Positions 11,784-20,824 of a stretch of 64,000 nucleotides of DNA are shown piece by piece. The notes beneath the pieces are model-generated. The model had not been told where the DNA came from, ran no database searches, and was given only the letters and a program-made list of their open reading frames with translations. This DNA comes from Kribbella pittospori (GTDB taxonomy: Bacteria; Actinomycetota; Actinomycetes; Propionibacteriales; Kribbellaceae), in contig NZ_SJKB01000004.1 of the NCBI RefSeq assembly GCF_004331465.1, positions 248,001-312,000 of the forward strand. The letters run 5' to 3'. Numbering within the stretch: the first letter of the stretch is position 1; the number at the start of each line of letters is the position of its first letter. The position numbers and the translations under genes were made by a program.

Positions 11784-12878
11784 TCATGCGTGCTGCGCTG
11801 CCACGCGGGAGACCGTGTCGATCGTGGCCGAGCCGATCACGCGCGTCCCGTCGTACAGCACGACTGCCTGACCGGGTGCGACCGCGGACGCCGGCTCATC
11901 GAAGGAGACCTGCACCTGGTCACCCTCGAGGCGGGCGGTGACAGCGACCTCCTCGCCGTGCGCGCGCAGCTGGGCCTTGACGTGCAGCTCCGACGCCGGC
12001 GCGGGTCCGCACCACCGCGGCTTCGAGGCGGTCAGATGCGAGACCGCCAGCTCCTCGCGCGAGCCGACCGTGACAGTGCGGTCGACCGGGCTGATGTCGA
12101 GGACGAACCGCGGCTTGCCGTCGGCGGCCGGCGTACCGATCCGCAGGCCCTTGCGCTGGCCGACGGTGAAGCCGTGCGTGCCCTTGTGCTCGCCGAGCTT
12201 GTTGCCCTGCGCATCGACGATGTCGCCGGGCGCCTGGCCCAGGTGCTGGTCGAGGAAGCCGGGAGTGTTGCCGTCGGCAATGAAACAGATGTCGTGGCTG
12301 TCCGGCTTGGCCGCCACCGACAGCCCGAGCCGCTCGGCCTCGGCCCGCACCTCGGTCTTGACCGTGTCACCGAGCGGGAAGAACGCGTGCGCGAGCTGCT
12401 GCTGGGTGAGTACGCCGAGCACGTAGGACTGGTCCTTGGCCGGATCCACCGCCCGGTGCAACTCGCGGGCGCCGTCCGGAGTGTCCACGATCCGCGCGTA
12501 GTGCCCGGTCGCGACCGCGTCGAAGTCGAGCGCCAGCGCCCGCTCGAGTACGGCGCTGAACTTCACCTTCTCGTTGCAGCGCAGGCACGGGTTGGGCGTC
12601 CGGCCGGCGGCGTACTCGCTGACGAAGTCCTCGACCACGTCGGCGTGGAAGCGCTCGGCCAGGTCCCAGATGTAGAACGGGATGCCGATCACGTCCGCGG
12701 CGCGGCGGGCGTCGCGGGAGTCCTCGATGGTGCAGCAGCCGCGCGCACCACTGCGGTACGACTGCGGGTTGCGACTCAGCGCCAGGTGCACTCCGACCAC
12801 GTCGTGCCCGGCCTCGGCCATCCGCGCCGCCGCGACGGCGGAGTCGACCCCGCCGCTCATGGCTGCGAGTACCCGCAT
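11784..12878 (-). CDS. mnmA: tRNA 2-thiouridylase MnmA
   Basis: MnmA (364 residues) adenylates U34 of Lys, Glu and Gln tRNAs and replaces its 2-oxygen with sulfur. The start [14 protein letters not shown] at 12878 carries the PP-loop ATP motif (SGGVDS). The two catalytic cysteines are at C98 (NPCLRC) and C198 (SHDICFI). The C-terminal beta-barrel is complete. Its ATG overlaps the stop of the upstream cysteine desulfurase by one base (TGATG). The sulfur donor and the thiolase are therefore translationally coupled. Confidence 0.96.
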   Translation of the reverse strand: MRVLAAMSGGVDSAVAAARMAEAGHDVVGVHLALSRNPQSYRSGARGCCTIEDSRDARRAADVIGIPFYIWDLAERFHADVVEDFVSEYAAGRTPNPCLRCNEKVKFSAVLERALALDFDAVATGHYARIVDTPDGARELHRAVDPAKDQSYVLGVLTQQQLAHAFFPLGDTVKTEVRAEAERLGLSVAAKPDSHDICFIADGNTPGFLDQHLGQAPGDIVDAQGNKLGEHKGTHGFTVGQRKGLRIGTPAADGKPRFVLDISPVDRTVTVGSREELAVSHLTASKPRWCGPAPASELHVKAQLRAHGEEVAVTARLEGDQVQVSFDEPASAVAPGQAVVLYDGTRVIGSATIDTVSRVAAQHA

Positions 12879-14080
12879 CAGGTGTTCCTTCCCACGTTCT
12901 GCAGTCCGGCGGACTTGGCCCGCTCCACCACCGGTCCGATGTTGTCCAGTACGGCGTCGATGTCGGCGCGGGTGCTGGTGTGGCCGAGGGTGAACCGCAG
13001 CGATCCGCGCGCCCGCTGGTCGTCGTACCCCATGGCCAGCAGGACATGGCTCGGCTCGGCGACCCCGGCGTTGCACGCGGAGCCGGTGGAGACCTCGATC
13101 CCGCGTGCGTCGAGCAGCAGCAGGAGCGAGTCGCCCTCGCAGCCGCTGAAGGACAAGTGTGCGTTACCGGGCAAACGGTCCGCCGGGTCCCCCGACAACT
13201 TGGCGCCCTCGACCGTGTTGACGACGCCGCTGATCAGCGCATCCCGCAGTTCGGTCAGCCGCCGCGCCTCGTCCGCCTGGTGCTTCACCGAATGCTCGAC
13301 CGCGACCGCGAATCCGGCCGTCGCGGGAGCATCCAGAGTGCCCGAGCGTACGTCGCGCTCCTGCCCGCCGCCGTGCAGGACCGGCGTCAGCTTCGTCTCC
13401 TTGTGGACGACCAGCGTACCGATTCCGTAGGGACCACCGAGCTTGTGGGCGGACACGGTCATCGCGTCGACGCCCAACTCGGCGAAGTCCACCGGCACCT
13501 GCCCGACAGCCTGGACGGCGTCGGTGTGCACGGGGACGCCGTACTCCTTCGCGATCTCCGCGACTTCACGCACCGGCTGCAGCGTGCCGACCTCGTTGTT
13601 CGCCATCATCAACGTGACGAACGACACGGACTCCGGGTCCTGCTCGATCGCCCGCCGTACGTCGTCCGGCCGCACCCGGCCGAGCTCGTCGACCGGCAGC
13701 CACTCGATCTCGGCCTGCTCGTGCTCAGCCAGCCAGACGGCCGGATCGAGTACGGCGTGGTGTTCGATCCCGCTCAGCAGGATCCGGCGCCGGCGCGGAT
13801 CCTCGGCCAGCCGGGCCCACCACAGCCCCTTCAGGGCCAGGTTGTCCGACTCGGTCCCGCCGGAGGTGAACACGACCTCGCTCGGCTGGGCTCCGAGCGC
13901 GGCGGCGATCGTTTCGCGCGACTCCTCGACGGTCCGCCGGGCGCAGCGGCCGGAGCCGTGCAGGGACGACGCGTTGCCGGTGCGCGCGAGGTGGAAGGTC
14001 ATCGCCTCGATCGCTGCCGGCAACATCGGGGTCGTCGCCGCGTGGTCCAGGTACACCGGGCGGCGGTCGGAAGCAGTCAT
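12878..14080 (-). CDS. Cysteine desulfurase (NifS/IscS type)
   Basis: This PLP enzyme (400 residues) removes sulfur from cysteine as an enzyme-bound persulfide. The start [17 protein letters not shown] (14080) is the conserved N-terminus; an extra 14 in-frame residues upstream were rejected. The Schiff-base lysine is K213 (SAHKLGGP) and the persulfide cysteine is C336 (STGSACNAG), in an extended loop as in the IscS-like class. It overlaps mnmA by one base, so its dedicated job here is probably to feed sulfur to MnmA for tRNA thiolation. A general role in Fe-S assembly cannot be excluded. Confidence 0.93.
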   Translation of the reverse strand: MTASDRRPVYLDHAATTPMLPAAIEAMTFHLARTGNASSLHGSGRCARRTVEESRETIAAALGAQPSEVVFTSGGTESDNLALKGLWWARLAEDPRRRRILLSGIEHHAVLDPAVWLAEHEQAEIEWLPVDELGRVRPDDVRRAIEQDPESVSFVTLMMANNEVGTLQPVREVAEIAKEYGVPVHTDAVQAVGQVPVDFAELGVDAMTVSAHKLGGPYGIGTLVVHKETKLTPVLHGGGQERDVRSGTLDAPATAGFAVAVEHSVKHQADEARRLTELRDALISGVVNTVEGAKLSGDPADRLPGNAHLSFSGCEGDSLLLLLDARGIEVSTGSACNAGVAEPSHVLLAMGYDDQRARGSLRFTLGHTSTRADIDAVLDNIGPVVERAKSAGLQNVGRNT

Positions 14081-14132
14081 ATCGGTTTCAAGGGTATGTC
14101 CGCCGCCGTTGTTCCCGCTCATCCGGGCCGAT

Positions 14133-16748
14133 TCACAGCTCCAGCGTGACCTTCTGCTCGAATCGGGCCCCGATCCGCTCGAACGCGGCCGCCGCCTCGG
14201 TCATCGCCTCCGGATCACCGGTCTGCCGGGCCCTGATCCGGAGTACCACGGCGTCCGACCACAGGTTCTCGGCGGCCGCGGCCGTCTCGACGTACCGCTC
14301 CGCGTCGGCCAGTCCGGCGACCACAGCCAGCTCGGCGCCGGCGGCGTGGGCGTACGGGACCCACCAGGGCTCGGGGAAATCCGCGAACGCTCCCCGTACC
14401 ACTGCCCCGGCGGCGCGGGTGTCGTCGCGGTGGAGAGCCAGGCGCGCGGCAACGAACGCGGACGCGGCCTGCAGATTGGGACCCGCAGCCGGGGTCCGGA
14501 CGCGGGCCATCTCCAGTGCACGGGCCTGCCAGACCGGTTCGTCGCCCGTGCCGAGCAGGCCGTGCGCGAGCGCAGCGAGGGCCGCGGCCGACGACATCCA
14601 GGCGTGCGACGGGCGACCGGCGGCCAGCCAGCTGCCGTACATCCGGTCCGCGGTCCGGACCGCTTCGTCGAGCAGACCGCCCAGCGCGAAGGCGCGAACC
14701 TGGCGCGGTCCGGTGATGAACGGATGCCCGTGCATCGGGTCATCGGTGCGCCGCGCCAGCCGGACCGCCTCGACCAGGTCGCCGATCGCGACGGCCGTCG
14801 TCGAGGCGACGTGGAACGCGTCCACGATCTCCGCGCATGCCCGGGGGTCGTGCTCCGGAAGGGTTGCGGCCAGTTCGAGCCGCTCCACCGCTGCCTGACG
14901 CGCGTCCCGGAGCCGTCGGGCGCCGCCGAGGGCCGTGCCATACGCGTCGAGCGCGTTCATCACGGCCAGCGGGTCCTGCGCCCGTCGGGCTGCCGCGACG
15001 GCTGCCTCGGCTGGCTCGAGCTCGAAGCGCGCCACCCAGGCTCGCGCGATGCGGACCTCCACCGTGTCCGCATCGGACGCGAGCAGTCCGGCGCCGCGGT
15101 CGGCCGGAACGGGCGGCTGGACCTCGTAGCGGTTCAGCATCATGACGACGTACGCGAGGGCTTCCTGCTGAAGCTCGTGGTTGCCTTCGGCTTCTGCGCG
15201 GTCCGCCGCACGCAGCATCAGGTGATACGCCTGCGTGCCGTCGGCAACGGTCAGCGTCGCGTCGGCCGCGTCCCGGAGGTCGTTGTACAGCTCTGCGGCA
15301 TCGGTGGCGTGGTCGGCGGCAGTGAGGTAGTGGTCATGCGCCTCGACGAACCGCTTGCGCGCGAACGTCAGGTGAGCCAGTCGGCGCGCCAACCGGCGTA
15401 CGTCGGCCTCCGGGTGGCTGACCGCTGCGCGGAGATCTGCCGTGACCTGATCGAACTCGGCCTGCCACTCCTCCCCCGCTTCGAGCCGCTTCTCCAGATC
15501 GGCGGCCGTGGCATCGGCCCAAGCCAGATGCAGTACGGCGACCTCGTCGTACTCACCGGCGCGGTCAAGCTCCTCGAGTGCGTACACGCGGACCGTCTCC
15601 AGCATGCGCCATCTGCTCGTGCCGGCGTGCTGGCTGCGATACAGGAGGCTCTTGTCGGTCAGGCGACCCAGCAGGTCGCTCAGCTCGCCGCGGGAGCTTC
15701 CGGGCGCCACTCCGCTCACGGCGGCCAGGTCGAACCCGCCGACGAACACTCCGAGCCGCCGGAACAGTGCGCGCTCGTCGTCGTCGAGCAGGTCGTAGCT
15801 CCAGCCGATGACGTGAGCCAGCGAGTGGTGCCGCTCGTTCGGCCCGCGCCCGCCTGCCAGCAGCCGCAGACGATCATCCAATGCCGCCAGCAGCCCGTCC
15901 GGCCCCAGCGAGCCCGCCCGGGCAGCCGCCAATTCAATGGCCAGCGGAACGCCGTCGACTCCGGCACACACCTGCGCAGCGATGTCTGGCTGCTCAGTTG
16001 CCGTGAACTCCGGTGCGACCAGCGCGGCCCGGTCCCGGAACAGCTGCTCGGCCTCGGACCCCTCCAGCGGTCCCAGCCGCAGCGACCTCTCGCCCGCCAC
16101 TCCGATCCGCTCCCGGCTGGTCGCCAGTACGGCGGTCTCCGGCGCTTCGGTGAGGATGCGGGCCACCAGGTCGCCCACGTCCGCCACCACGTGTTCGCAG
16201 TTGTCGAGCACGAGCAGAGTCCGGCCCTGAGTGAGGCGTCCCACCACCGCATCGGTGAGCGTCTGCGGTGGTTGCTCCCGCACTTGGAGTGCTTCCGCCA
16301 CGGCTGCGACGACGAACCCGGGTCGTACCGGGACCAGGTCGACGACCGCTCCGCCGTACGGATAGTTCTCGCCGACCTCGGCGGCGACGCGCAGGGCCAG
16401 TCGGGTCTTGCCGACGCCGCCGGGGCCGAGGAGGCTCACCAGTCGGTTGCTGTCGAGGGCGGTGAGGAGTTCGGCGCGGTCCTGCTCGCGGCCGACGAAG
16501 CTGGTGGCCGGACCGGTCGGTGCAGTGAACCCGTGGGCTCGGGCTGGGTCCACGCCTTCCAGTTCGGCCAGTCTGGCCAGTTCACGGCGGTCCGCTACTC
16601 CGTACTTGCGCAACAGTGACGAGATGTGGCTCTCGACCGTGCGGACGCTGATGTGCAGGTGCCGCGCGATCTGGGCGTTCGAGCGATCGCCGGCCAGCGC
16701 GGACAGGACCTCGGCCTCTCGCGCGGACACGTCTCTCGGACCAGCCAC
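14133..16748 (-). CDS. LuxR-type HTH / NB-ARC ATPase / TPR regulator
   Basis: This 871-residue transcription regulator starts at GTG 16748. Residues 5-65 form a LuxR/GerE HTH (SAREAEVLSALAGDRSNAQIARHLHISVRTVESHISSLLRKYG). An NB-ARC/AAA-type ATPase follows, with Walker A GPGGVGKT at 108-115 and Walker B LLVLDNCEHVV around 178-188. The rest, to the C-terminus, is alpha-helical and Ala-rich, with TPR-like spacing. In the better-known LAL regulators the LuxR HTH is C-terminal; here it is N-terminal. Such STAND proteins act as ligand- and nucleotide-gated switches. Neither neighbour suggests its target. Confidence 0.85.
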   Translation of the reverse strand: MAGPRDVSAREAEVLSALAGDRSNAQIARHLHISVRTVESHISSLLRKYGVADRRELARLAELEGVDPARAHGFTAPTGPATSFVGREQDRAELLTALDSNRLVSLLGPGGVGKTRLALRVAAEVGENYPYGGAVVDLVPVRPGFVVAAVAEALQVREQPPQTLTDAVVGRLTQGRTLLVLDNCEHVVADVGDLVARILTEAPETAVLATSRERIGVAGERSLRLGPLEGSEAEQLFRDRAALVAPEFTATEQPDIAAQVCAGVDGVPLAIELAAARAGSLGPDGLLAALDDRLRLLAGGRGPNERHHSLAHVIGWSYDLLDDDERALFRRLGVFVGGFDLAAVSGVAPGSSRGELSDLLGRLTDKSLLYRSQHAGTSRWRMLETVRVYALEELDRAGEYDEVAVLHLAWADATAADLEKRLEAGEEWQAEFDQVTADLRAAVSHPEADVRRLARRLAHLTFARKRFVEAHDHYLTAADHATDAAELYNDLRDAADATLTVADGTQAYHLMLRAADRAEAEGNHELQQEALAYVVMMLNRYEVQPPVPADRGAGLLASDADTVEVRIARAWVARFELEPAEAAVAAARRAQDPLAVMNALDAYGTALGGARRLRDARQAAVERLELAATLPEHDPRACAEIVDAFHVASTTAVAIGDLVEAVRLARRTDDPMHGHPFITGPRQVRAFALGGLLDEAVRTADRMYGSWLAAGRPSHAWMSSAAALAALAHGLLGTGDEPVWQARALEMARVRTPAAGPNLQAASAFVAARLALHRDDTRAAGAVVRGAFADFPEPWWVPYAHAAGAELAVVAGLADAERYVETAAAAENLWSDAVVLRIRARQTGDPEAMTEAAAAFERIGARFEQKVTLEL

Positions 16749-16840
16749 CGCCCCATCATGCCCTGGCCATGGTGCGTTCGGTGGCGGTTCCGTGGCCGCT
16801 ACTGAGGACAGTGCGTGCTGTCCGATGCGACGGTGAACCC

Positions 16841-17317
16841 ATGACTCAGGACATCCTCGACCGGCGCGCGGCGGCGGTCATCGAAGCGAACAAGTACATG
16901 ACGCTGGGGACGGTCGACCCCGACGGCCGGCCGTGGGTGACGCCGGTCTACTTCACCCCGGACGGTCACGCCACGTTCTACTGGGCCTCGGCGACGGCGG
17001 CCGCGCACTCGGTGAACATCGCGGCCAACCCGGACGTGAGCATCGCGATCTTCGACTCCAGCGTCCCGATCGGCGGCGCGTCGGCCGTCTACTTCCGCGC
17101 CAGGGCCGAGATCGTCCCCGACGACGAGCTCGAACGCCGCGCGGCGTTCTACACGTCCCGCTACCCGGAGCTGCGCTCGTTCTCCGCCGACGAACTCCGC
17201 GAGCCGGAGGGACTCCGCCTCTACCGGGCTCACGCGACCGACCACTGGATCCTGGTCCGCGGCAGCGACCCGGACTACGGCACCGGCATCGACTCCCGCC
17301 GCTCGGTGTGGCCGTGA
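16841..17317 (+). CDS. Pyridoxamine 5'-phosphate oxidase-fold protein
   Basis: The ATG at 16841 (MTQDILDRRAAAVIEANKYM) opens a 158-residue split-barrel flavin-reductase-like protein of the PPOX family. The typical signature is YMTLGTVDPDGRPWVTPVYF followed by ARAEIVPDDE. Members bind FMN, F420 or haem and include F420-dependent reductases. Without the diagnostic loop comparison the cofactor cannot be assigned. It is divergent from the LuxR/NB-ARC regulator across 92 bp, so that regulator may control it. Confidence 0.75.
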   Translation: MTQDILDRRAAAVIEANKYMTLGTVDPDGRPWVTPVYFTPDGHATFYWASATAAAHSVNIAANPDVSIAIFDSSVPIGGASAVYFRARAEIVPDDELERRAAFYTSRYPELRSFSADELREPEGLRLYRAHATDHWILVRGSDPDYGTGIDSRRSVWP

Positions 17318-17318
17318 G

Positions 17319-17333
17319 GTGACCCCGGGTCAC
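17319..17333. terminator. Possible short hairpin between convergent genes
   Basis: GTGACCC and GGGTCAC surround a single C, a compact dyad immediately after the PPOX-fold gene and before the convergent nucleotidyltransferase stop. As RNA it would have a stem of five with a five-base loop. It is a weak terminator candidate at best. Confidence 0.35.
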
Positions 17334-17370
17334 GCCATCCTTCCGATGAGCGAAGCTCAGGCTGATCGGC

Positions 17371-18021
17371 TCAGGGGCGGACGGTTTCGATCCAGGGGTG
17401 GCCGGGGTGTAGGTGGTTGATCATGTCGGCCAGCCAGGTACGACGGTCGTCGGTCAGCAGCGGGAGGGTCGCGGCCAGATCCTGCTCGTCCTTCGGGCGG
17501 GCCTGTTTCGCTTTGTAGGCGAGCGCGATCTCGGGGTTCAGGTAGCGGATGCCGTCGGGCGCGACCCAGCTGATGTCGTGCAGGACGTAGTCGAGCTCCG
17601 GGTCGCGGCGGAACACCCACCGGCCGTCGCGGTCCGGATTCACCACCAGGTCGAACTCCCACGGCGACAAAGCATGCTTCCGCAACCAGATCTGGTCGGC
17701 TTCAGCGGGCTGCTCCGGCCGCTCGTCGGTGAGCGGCTTGAGCCGTCCACCCGCGTTCGACCAGAGGTCGTACTTGCCCTTCAGGTGCAGCCGTACCTTC
17801 TCGATGTCCCGCCGCCACAGCGACACGTCGACGTCCTCGTGCTCCCGCCGTACGCCGGTGAACGCCTCGATCGCCCATCCGCCGGCGATCCACCACTCCC
17901 CGTCGTACCCGTCGAGCGCCTCTCGCGCCTCGGCGGGAGTCGACTGCTTCCACGGCCCGTACAGCCGCTGGAACGCGAGCTCTTCGGCGTCCAGTCCATC
18001 CGGATACCACGTGCGCTCCAT
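17371..18021 (-). CDS. Nucleotidyltransferase-fold protein (ANT(2'')-like)
   Basis: The start at 18021 (MERTWYPDG) was chosen because a GGAGGG site precedes it by seven bases; an ATG at 18039 overlaps the upstream gene and has no good site. In the 216-residue product, WWIAGGWAIEAF followed by REHEDVDVSLWRRD matches the GG-W...D-x-D nucleotide-binding motif of the minimal nucleotidyltransferase superfamily. It is closest in pattern to aminoglycoside 2''-adenylyltransferase-like proteins. Most chromosomal members have unknown substrates, so an antibiotic-modifying role should not be assumed. Two bases separate it from the upstream epimerase gene. Confidence 0.7.
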   Translation of the reverse strand: MERTWYPDGLDAEELAFQRLYGPWKQSTPAEAREALDGYDGEWWIAGGWAIEAFTGVRREHEDVDVSLWRRDIEKVRLHLKGKYDLWSNAGGRLKPLTDERPEQPAEADQIWLRKHALSPWEFDLVVNPDRDGRWVFRRDPELDYVLHDISWVAPDGIRYLNPEIALAYKAKQARPKDEQDLAATLPLLTDDRRTWLADMINHLHPGHPWIETVRP

Positions 18022-18023
18022 GG

Positions 18024-18854
18024 TCAACGGTCCCTCCATCGGCTCTGATGATTCCAGCCGATGATCTCGGCGGCACGGCGGCAGTCGTACGGCGATGTGG
18101 TGCCGGGGAGGTCTCCCCGGATCGCGGTGTCAGGTGAGTAGCGGGCGAGCAGTTCGGCGGTCGGCTGCTCCATGCCGGTGTCCTCTGCGGCGATCAGCAG
18201 GGTCTCGAACCGTTGAGCGGGCGGTTGGGGTTGGAGCGAGAGCACGCACGCTCGGGCGGCCTCGGCGAGGTCGACGTACCCCCAGAGGTTGCGTCGGTTC
18301 TCCTCGGGCGGCGCCTCGGCGATGTAGCGGCGTACTTCGGTGGGTGTGAGGATCCAGTGGAAGCGCAGAGCGGTGACCTGCATGCCGCGGCGGGCGTACA
18401 TCTGACCGGTGCGCTCCAGCAGGTCTTTGGTCAGCGCGTACGGGTCGACGTACCGCAGCTCGGTGTCCTCGTCGATCGGGACCTCGGCGACGGTGAGCTC
18501 CTCCGGTGACCACGCCGTGCCGTAGATGGACCCGCTCGACGCGAGAACAGCGGTTCGAATGCCCTGAGTCCAGGCCTCCTCGAGCGCGTTGAACGTGGTC
18601 AGGGCGTTGATCTCCACCAGCCGAACGGGCGTGATGTTCTCCGGGCTCGGGATCGCGGCGCAATGCACGATCGCGTCCGCCCCCTGCAGCGACCGCGCAA
18701 CCGCCTCACGATCACTCAGATCAACAGGCGCCGCCCCGGTCAGGTCGGCCTCAACCACCTCATGCCCGTCAGCAACCAACTGCCGACAGACCTCGCTCCC
18801 CAACTTCCCCCGCGCCCCACTAACCCAGATCCGCACCCGCCGAATAGTAGTCAC
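18024..18854 (-). CDS. NAD(P)-dependent epimerase/dehydratase
   Basis: This extended short-chain dehydrogenase has 276 residues and starts at GTG 18854. The Rossmann motif is VSGARGKLGSEV near the N-terminus. VHCAAIPSP follows, and the catalytic pair is in DPYALTKDLLE (Tyr-x3-Lys). The family acts on nucleotide sugars or related alcohols. The substrate is unknown, and no sugar-biosynthesis cluster surrounds it. It is probably cotranscribed with the nucleotidyltransferase gene that starts three bases after its stop. Confidence 0.8.
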   Translation of the reverse strand: MTTIRRVRIWVSGARGKLGSEVCRQLVADGHEVVEADLTGAAPVDLSDREAVARSLQGADAIVHCAAIPSPENITPVRLVEINALTTFNALEEAWTQGIRTAVLASSGSIYGTAWSPEELTVAEVPIDEDTELRYVDPYALTKDLLERTGQMYARRGMQVTALRFHWILTPTEVRRYIAEAPPEENRRNLWGYVDLAEAARACVLSLQPQPPAQRFETLLIAAEDTGMEQPTAELLARYSPDTAIRGDLPGTTSPYDCRRAAEIIGWNHQSRWRDR

Positions 18855-18874
18855 GGGTAGTAGGTAGAGCTGGA

Positions 18875-18909
18875 GCGGTCCGGCTCGGGAGGGGGCCGAG
18901 CCGGACCGC
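18875..18909 (-). terminator. Terminator after etfA
   Basis: A perfect 14-bp inverted repeat (18875-18888 and 18896-18909) with a seven-base loop sits just past the etfA stop and before the epimerase start. It is the strongest hairpin in the window and is well placed to end the etfB-etfA transcript. No U-tract follows. Confidence 0.75.
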
Positions 18910-18950
18910 GAGTGGCTGGGGGCAGAGGGGTCGGCCTCCAGCCGGGTGTG

Positions 18951-19907
18951 TCAGGCCTTGCGCTTGGTGACTTCCTCGGTGGCGGCGGGGAGGACCTTGT
19001 GGAGGTCGCCGACGACGCCGAAGTCGACCAGCTCGAAGATCGGCGCTTCCTCGTCCTTGTTGACCGCGACGATCGTCTTCGAGGTCTGCATGCCGGCCCG
19101 GTGCTGGATCGCGCCTGAGATCCCGGCCGCGACGTACAGCTGCGGCGACACGGTCTTGCCGGTCTGGCCGACCTGGTACGCGTGCGGGTACCACCCCGAG
19201 TCGACCGCCGCACGGGACGCACCGACGGCCGCACCCAGCGAGTCGGCGAACGCCTCGATCGGACCGAAGTCACCACCGGTACCCCGACCACCGGACACGA
19301 TGATCGCCGCCTCGGTCAGCTCCGGACGACCGGTCGCCTCCCGCGGCTTGGACTCGGTGATCCGCGCGGTCTTCGCGGCGTCGGAGATCGTCACGTCGAA
19401 CTCCTCCACCTCCGGCGAAGTCTCGGCGGCCTCCGGGGTCGCCGCGTTCGGCTTGACCGTGATGATCGGCGTGCCATGGGTGACCTTGGCCTGCACCGTG
19501 TAGTTCCCGGCGAACACCGACTGCGTGGTGACCGGCCCGCCGTCACCGGCGACGACATCGACAGCGTCGGTGATCAGGCCGGAGTCCAGCTTGACCGCCA
19601 GCCGGGCCGCGACCTCCTTGCCCTCCGTGCTCGACGCGATCAGGATCGCGGCCGGCTCGACCTTCGCCGCGACCTGCTGCAACGCCTCCGCCTTCGGCGC
19701 CACCAAGTACTGCGTGAGGTCGGCATTCGTCAGCGCGATCACTTTGGTCGCGCCGTACTGACCAAGAGCCGGCAGGGCCTCCTGCACGCCGTCGCCGATG
19801 AAGACCGCGACCGGCTCGCCGAGGCGCCGCGCGATGGTGAGGAGCTCCGCGGTGGTCTTGCGGACCTTGCCCGCGGTGTGGTCAACGAGAACCAGAACGT
19901 TCGACAT
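18951..19907 (-). CDS. etfA: Electron transfer flavoprotein subunit alpha
   Basis: EtfA (318 residues) carries the FAD that shuttles electrons from acyl-CoA and related dehydrogenases towards the quinone pool. The start MSNVLVLVDHTAGKVRK (19907) lies 14 bp after the etfB stop; the longer frame upstream is etfB's shadow. The C-terminal FAD domain is complete, with LYVAAGISGAIQHRAGM, IVAVNKDEEAPIF and DFGVVGDLHKVLP. It forms a two-gene operon with etfB, closed by the hairpin at 18875-18909. Confidence 0.96.
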   Translation of the reverse strand: MSNVLVLVDHTAGKVRKTTAELLTIARRLGEPVAVFIGDGVQEALPALGQYGATKVIALTNADLTQYLVAPKAEALQQVAAKVEPAAILIASSTEGKEVAARLAVKLDSGLITDAVDVVAGDGGPVTTQSVFAGNYTVQAKVTHGTPIITVKPNAATPEAAETSPEVEEFDVTISDAAKTARITESKPREATGRPELTEAAIIVSGGRGTGGDFGPIEAFADSLGAAVGASRAAVDSGWYPHAYQVGQTGKTVSPQLYVAAGISGAIQHRAGMQTSKTIVAVNKDEEAPIFELVDFGVVGDLHKVLPAATEEVTKRKA

Positions 19908-19921
19908 GAACTGATCGCCCC

Positions 19922-20704
19922 TCAGAGGAACTTGTTGGTGGACAGGAACTCGACGAGCTCGGAAGCACCACTGCCGTTGTCGTCGGTGACGATCGTGCCG
20001 GCGCTGCGCGGCGGACGGGCGGTCACCTCGACCACCTCGGTCCACGCACTCGCGCCACCCACCTGGTCCGGCGCGATCTCCAGGTCGGCCAGCGACCAGG
20101 TCTCCACCGGCTTCTTCTTCGCCGCCATGATGCCCTTGAACGACGGGTACCGCGGCTCGTTCGCCTGGTCAGACACCGACAGCACCAGTGGCAGCGTGCC
20201 CTCGATCGTGTCGCTGGCGGTATCGCCGTCGCGGCGGATCCGCACGGTCTGACCGTCGACGGTGACCTCGGAGCCCAGCGTCACGGCCGGCAGGCCGAGC
20301 CGCTCCGACACCATCGCCGGGACGACACCCATGCCACCGTCGGTCGAACCCATCCCGAACACGACCAGGTCGGCCTCGAGCTTGGCCAGCGCCTTCGACA
20401 GGATCAGCGACGTCGCGACCGCGTCCGAGCCGTGGATCGCGTCATCGAGCACATGGACACCCGCGTCGGCGCCCATCTGCAGACCCTTCTTCACCGCGTC
20501 GGCCGCCTGCTCGGGACCAACCGTGAGGATGGTCACCTCGGCGTCACCTGCCTCTTTCACGGTCAGCGCGGTCTCGACGGCATACTCGTCCAGCTCGGAC
20601 AACAGCCCGTCGACACCGGCCCGGTCCACCGTGCTGTCCTCCGGGCGGAACCGGCGGTCCGCCGTGGCATCCGGCACGAACTTCGCGCAGACGACGATCT
20701 TCAT
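19922..20704 (-). CDS. etfB: Electron transfer flavoprotein subunit beta
   Basis: EtfB (260 residues) begins MKIVVCAKFVPDATADRRF and pairs with EtfA, binding AMP in the classical complex. LDEYAVETALTVKE and the LGMGS-like AMP-loop region (FGMGSTDGGMG) are present. Length is normal. The start codon at 20704 is unambiguous. It is the first gene of the etfBA operon and is divergent from a methyltransferase gene 120 bp away. Confidence 0.96.
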   Translation of the reverse strand: MKIVVCAKFVPDATADRRFRPEDSTVDRAGVDGLLSELDEYAVETALTVKEAGDAEVTILTVGPEQAADAVKKGLQMGADAGVHVLDDAIHGSDAVATSLILSKALAKLEADLVVFGMGSTDGGMGVVPAMVSERLGLPAVTLGSEVTVDGQTVRIRRDGDTASDTIEGTLPLVLSVSDQANEPRYPSFKGIMAAKKKPVETWSLADLEIAPDQVGGASAWTEVVEVTARPPRSAGTIVTDDNGSGASELVEFLSTNKFL

Positions 20705-20824
20705 AGCGTGTGGGACCCCTTCTGGTTAACGGTCTCTCCCAAGCCTGCCACGGATGTTACTCGCGAGAAACATGAGTCCCGTGCGAGTCCTATCACAGTC
20801 CGGCGCACCCGTAGTGTGACCCGG

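Noticed and set aside
13443..16619. Long plus-strand open frame opposite the cysteine desulfurase and LuxR/NB-ARC gene
   Set aside because: It is a shadow of the minus-strand genes, whose motifs (Walker A/B, PLP lysine, HTH) are intact. It spans two unrelated genes.
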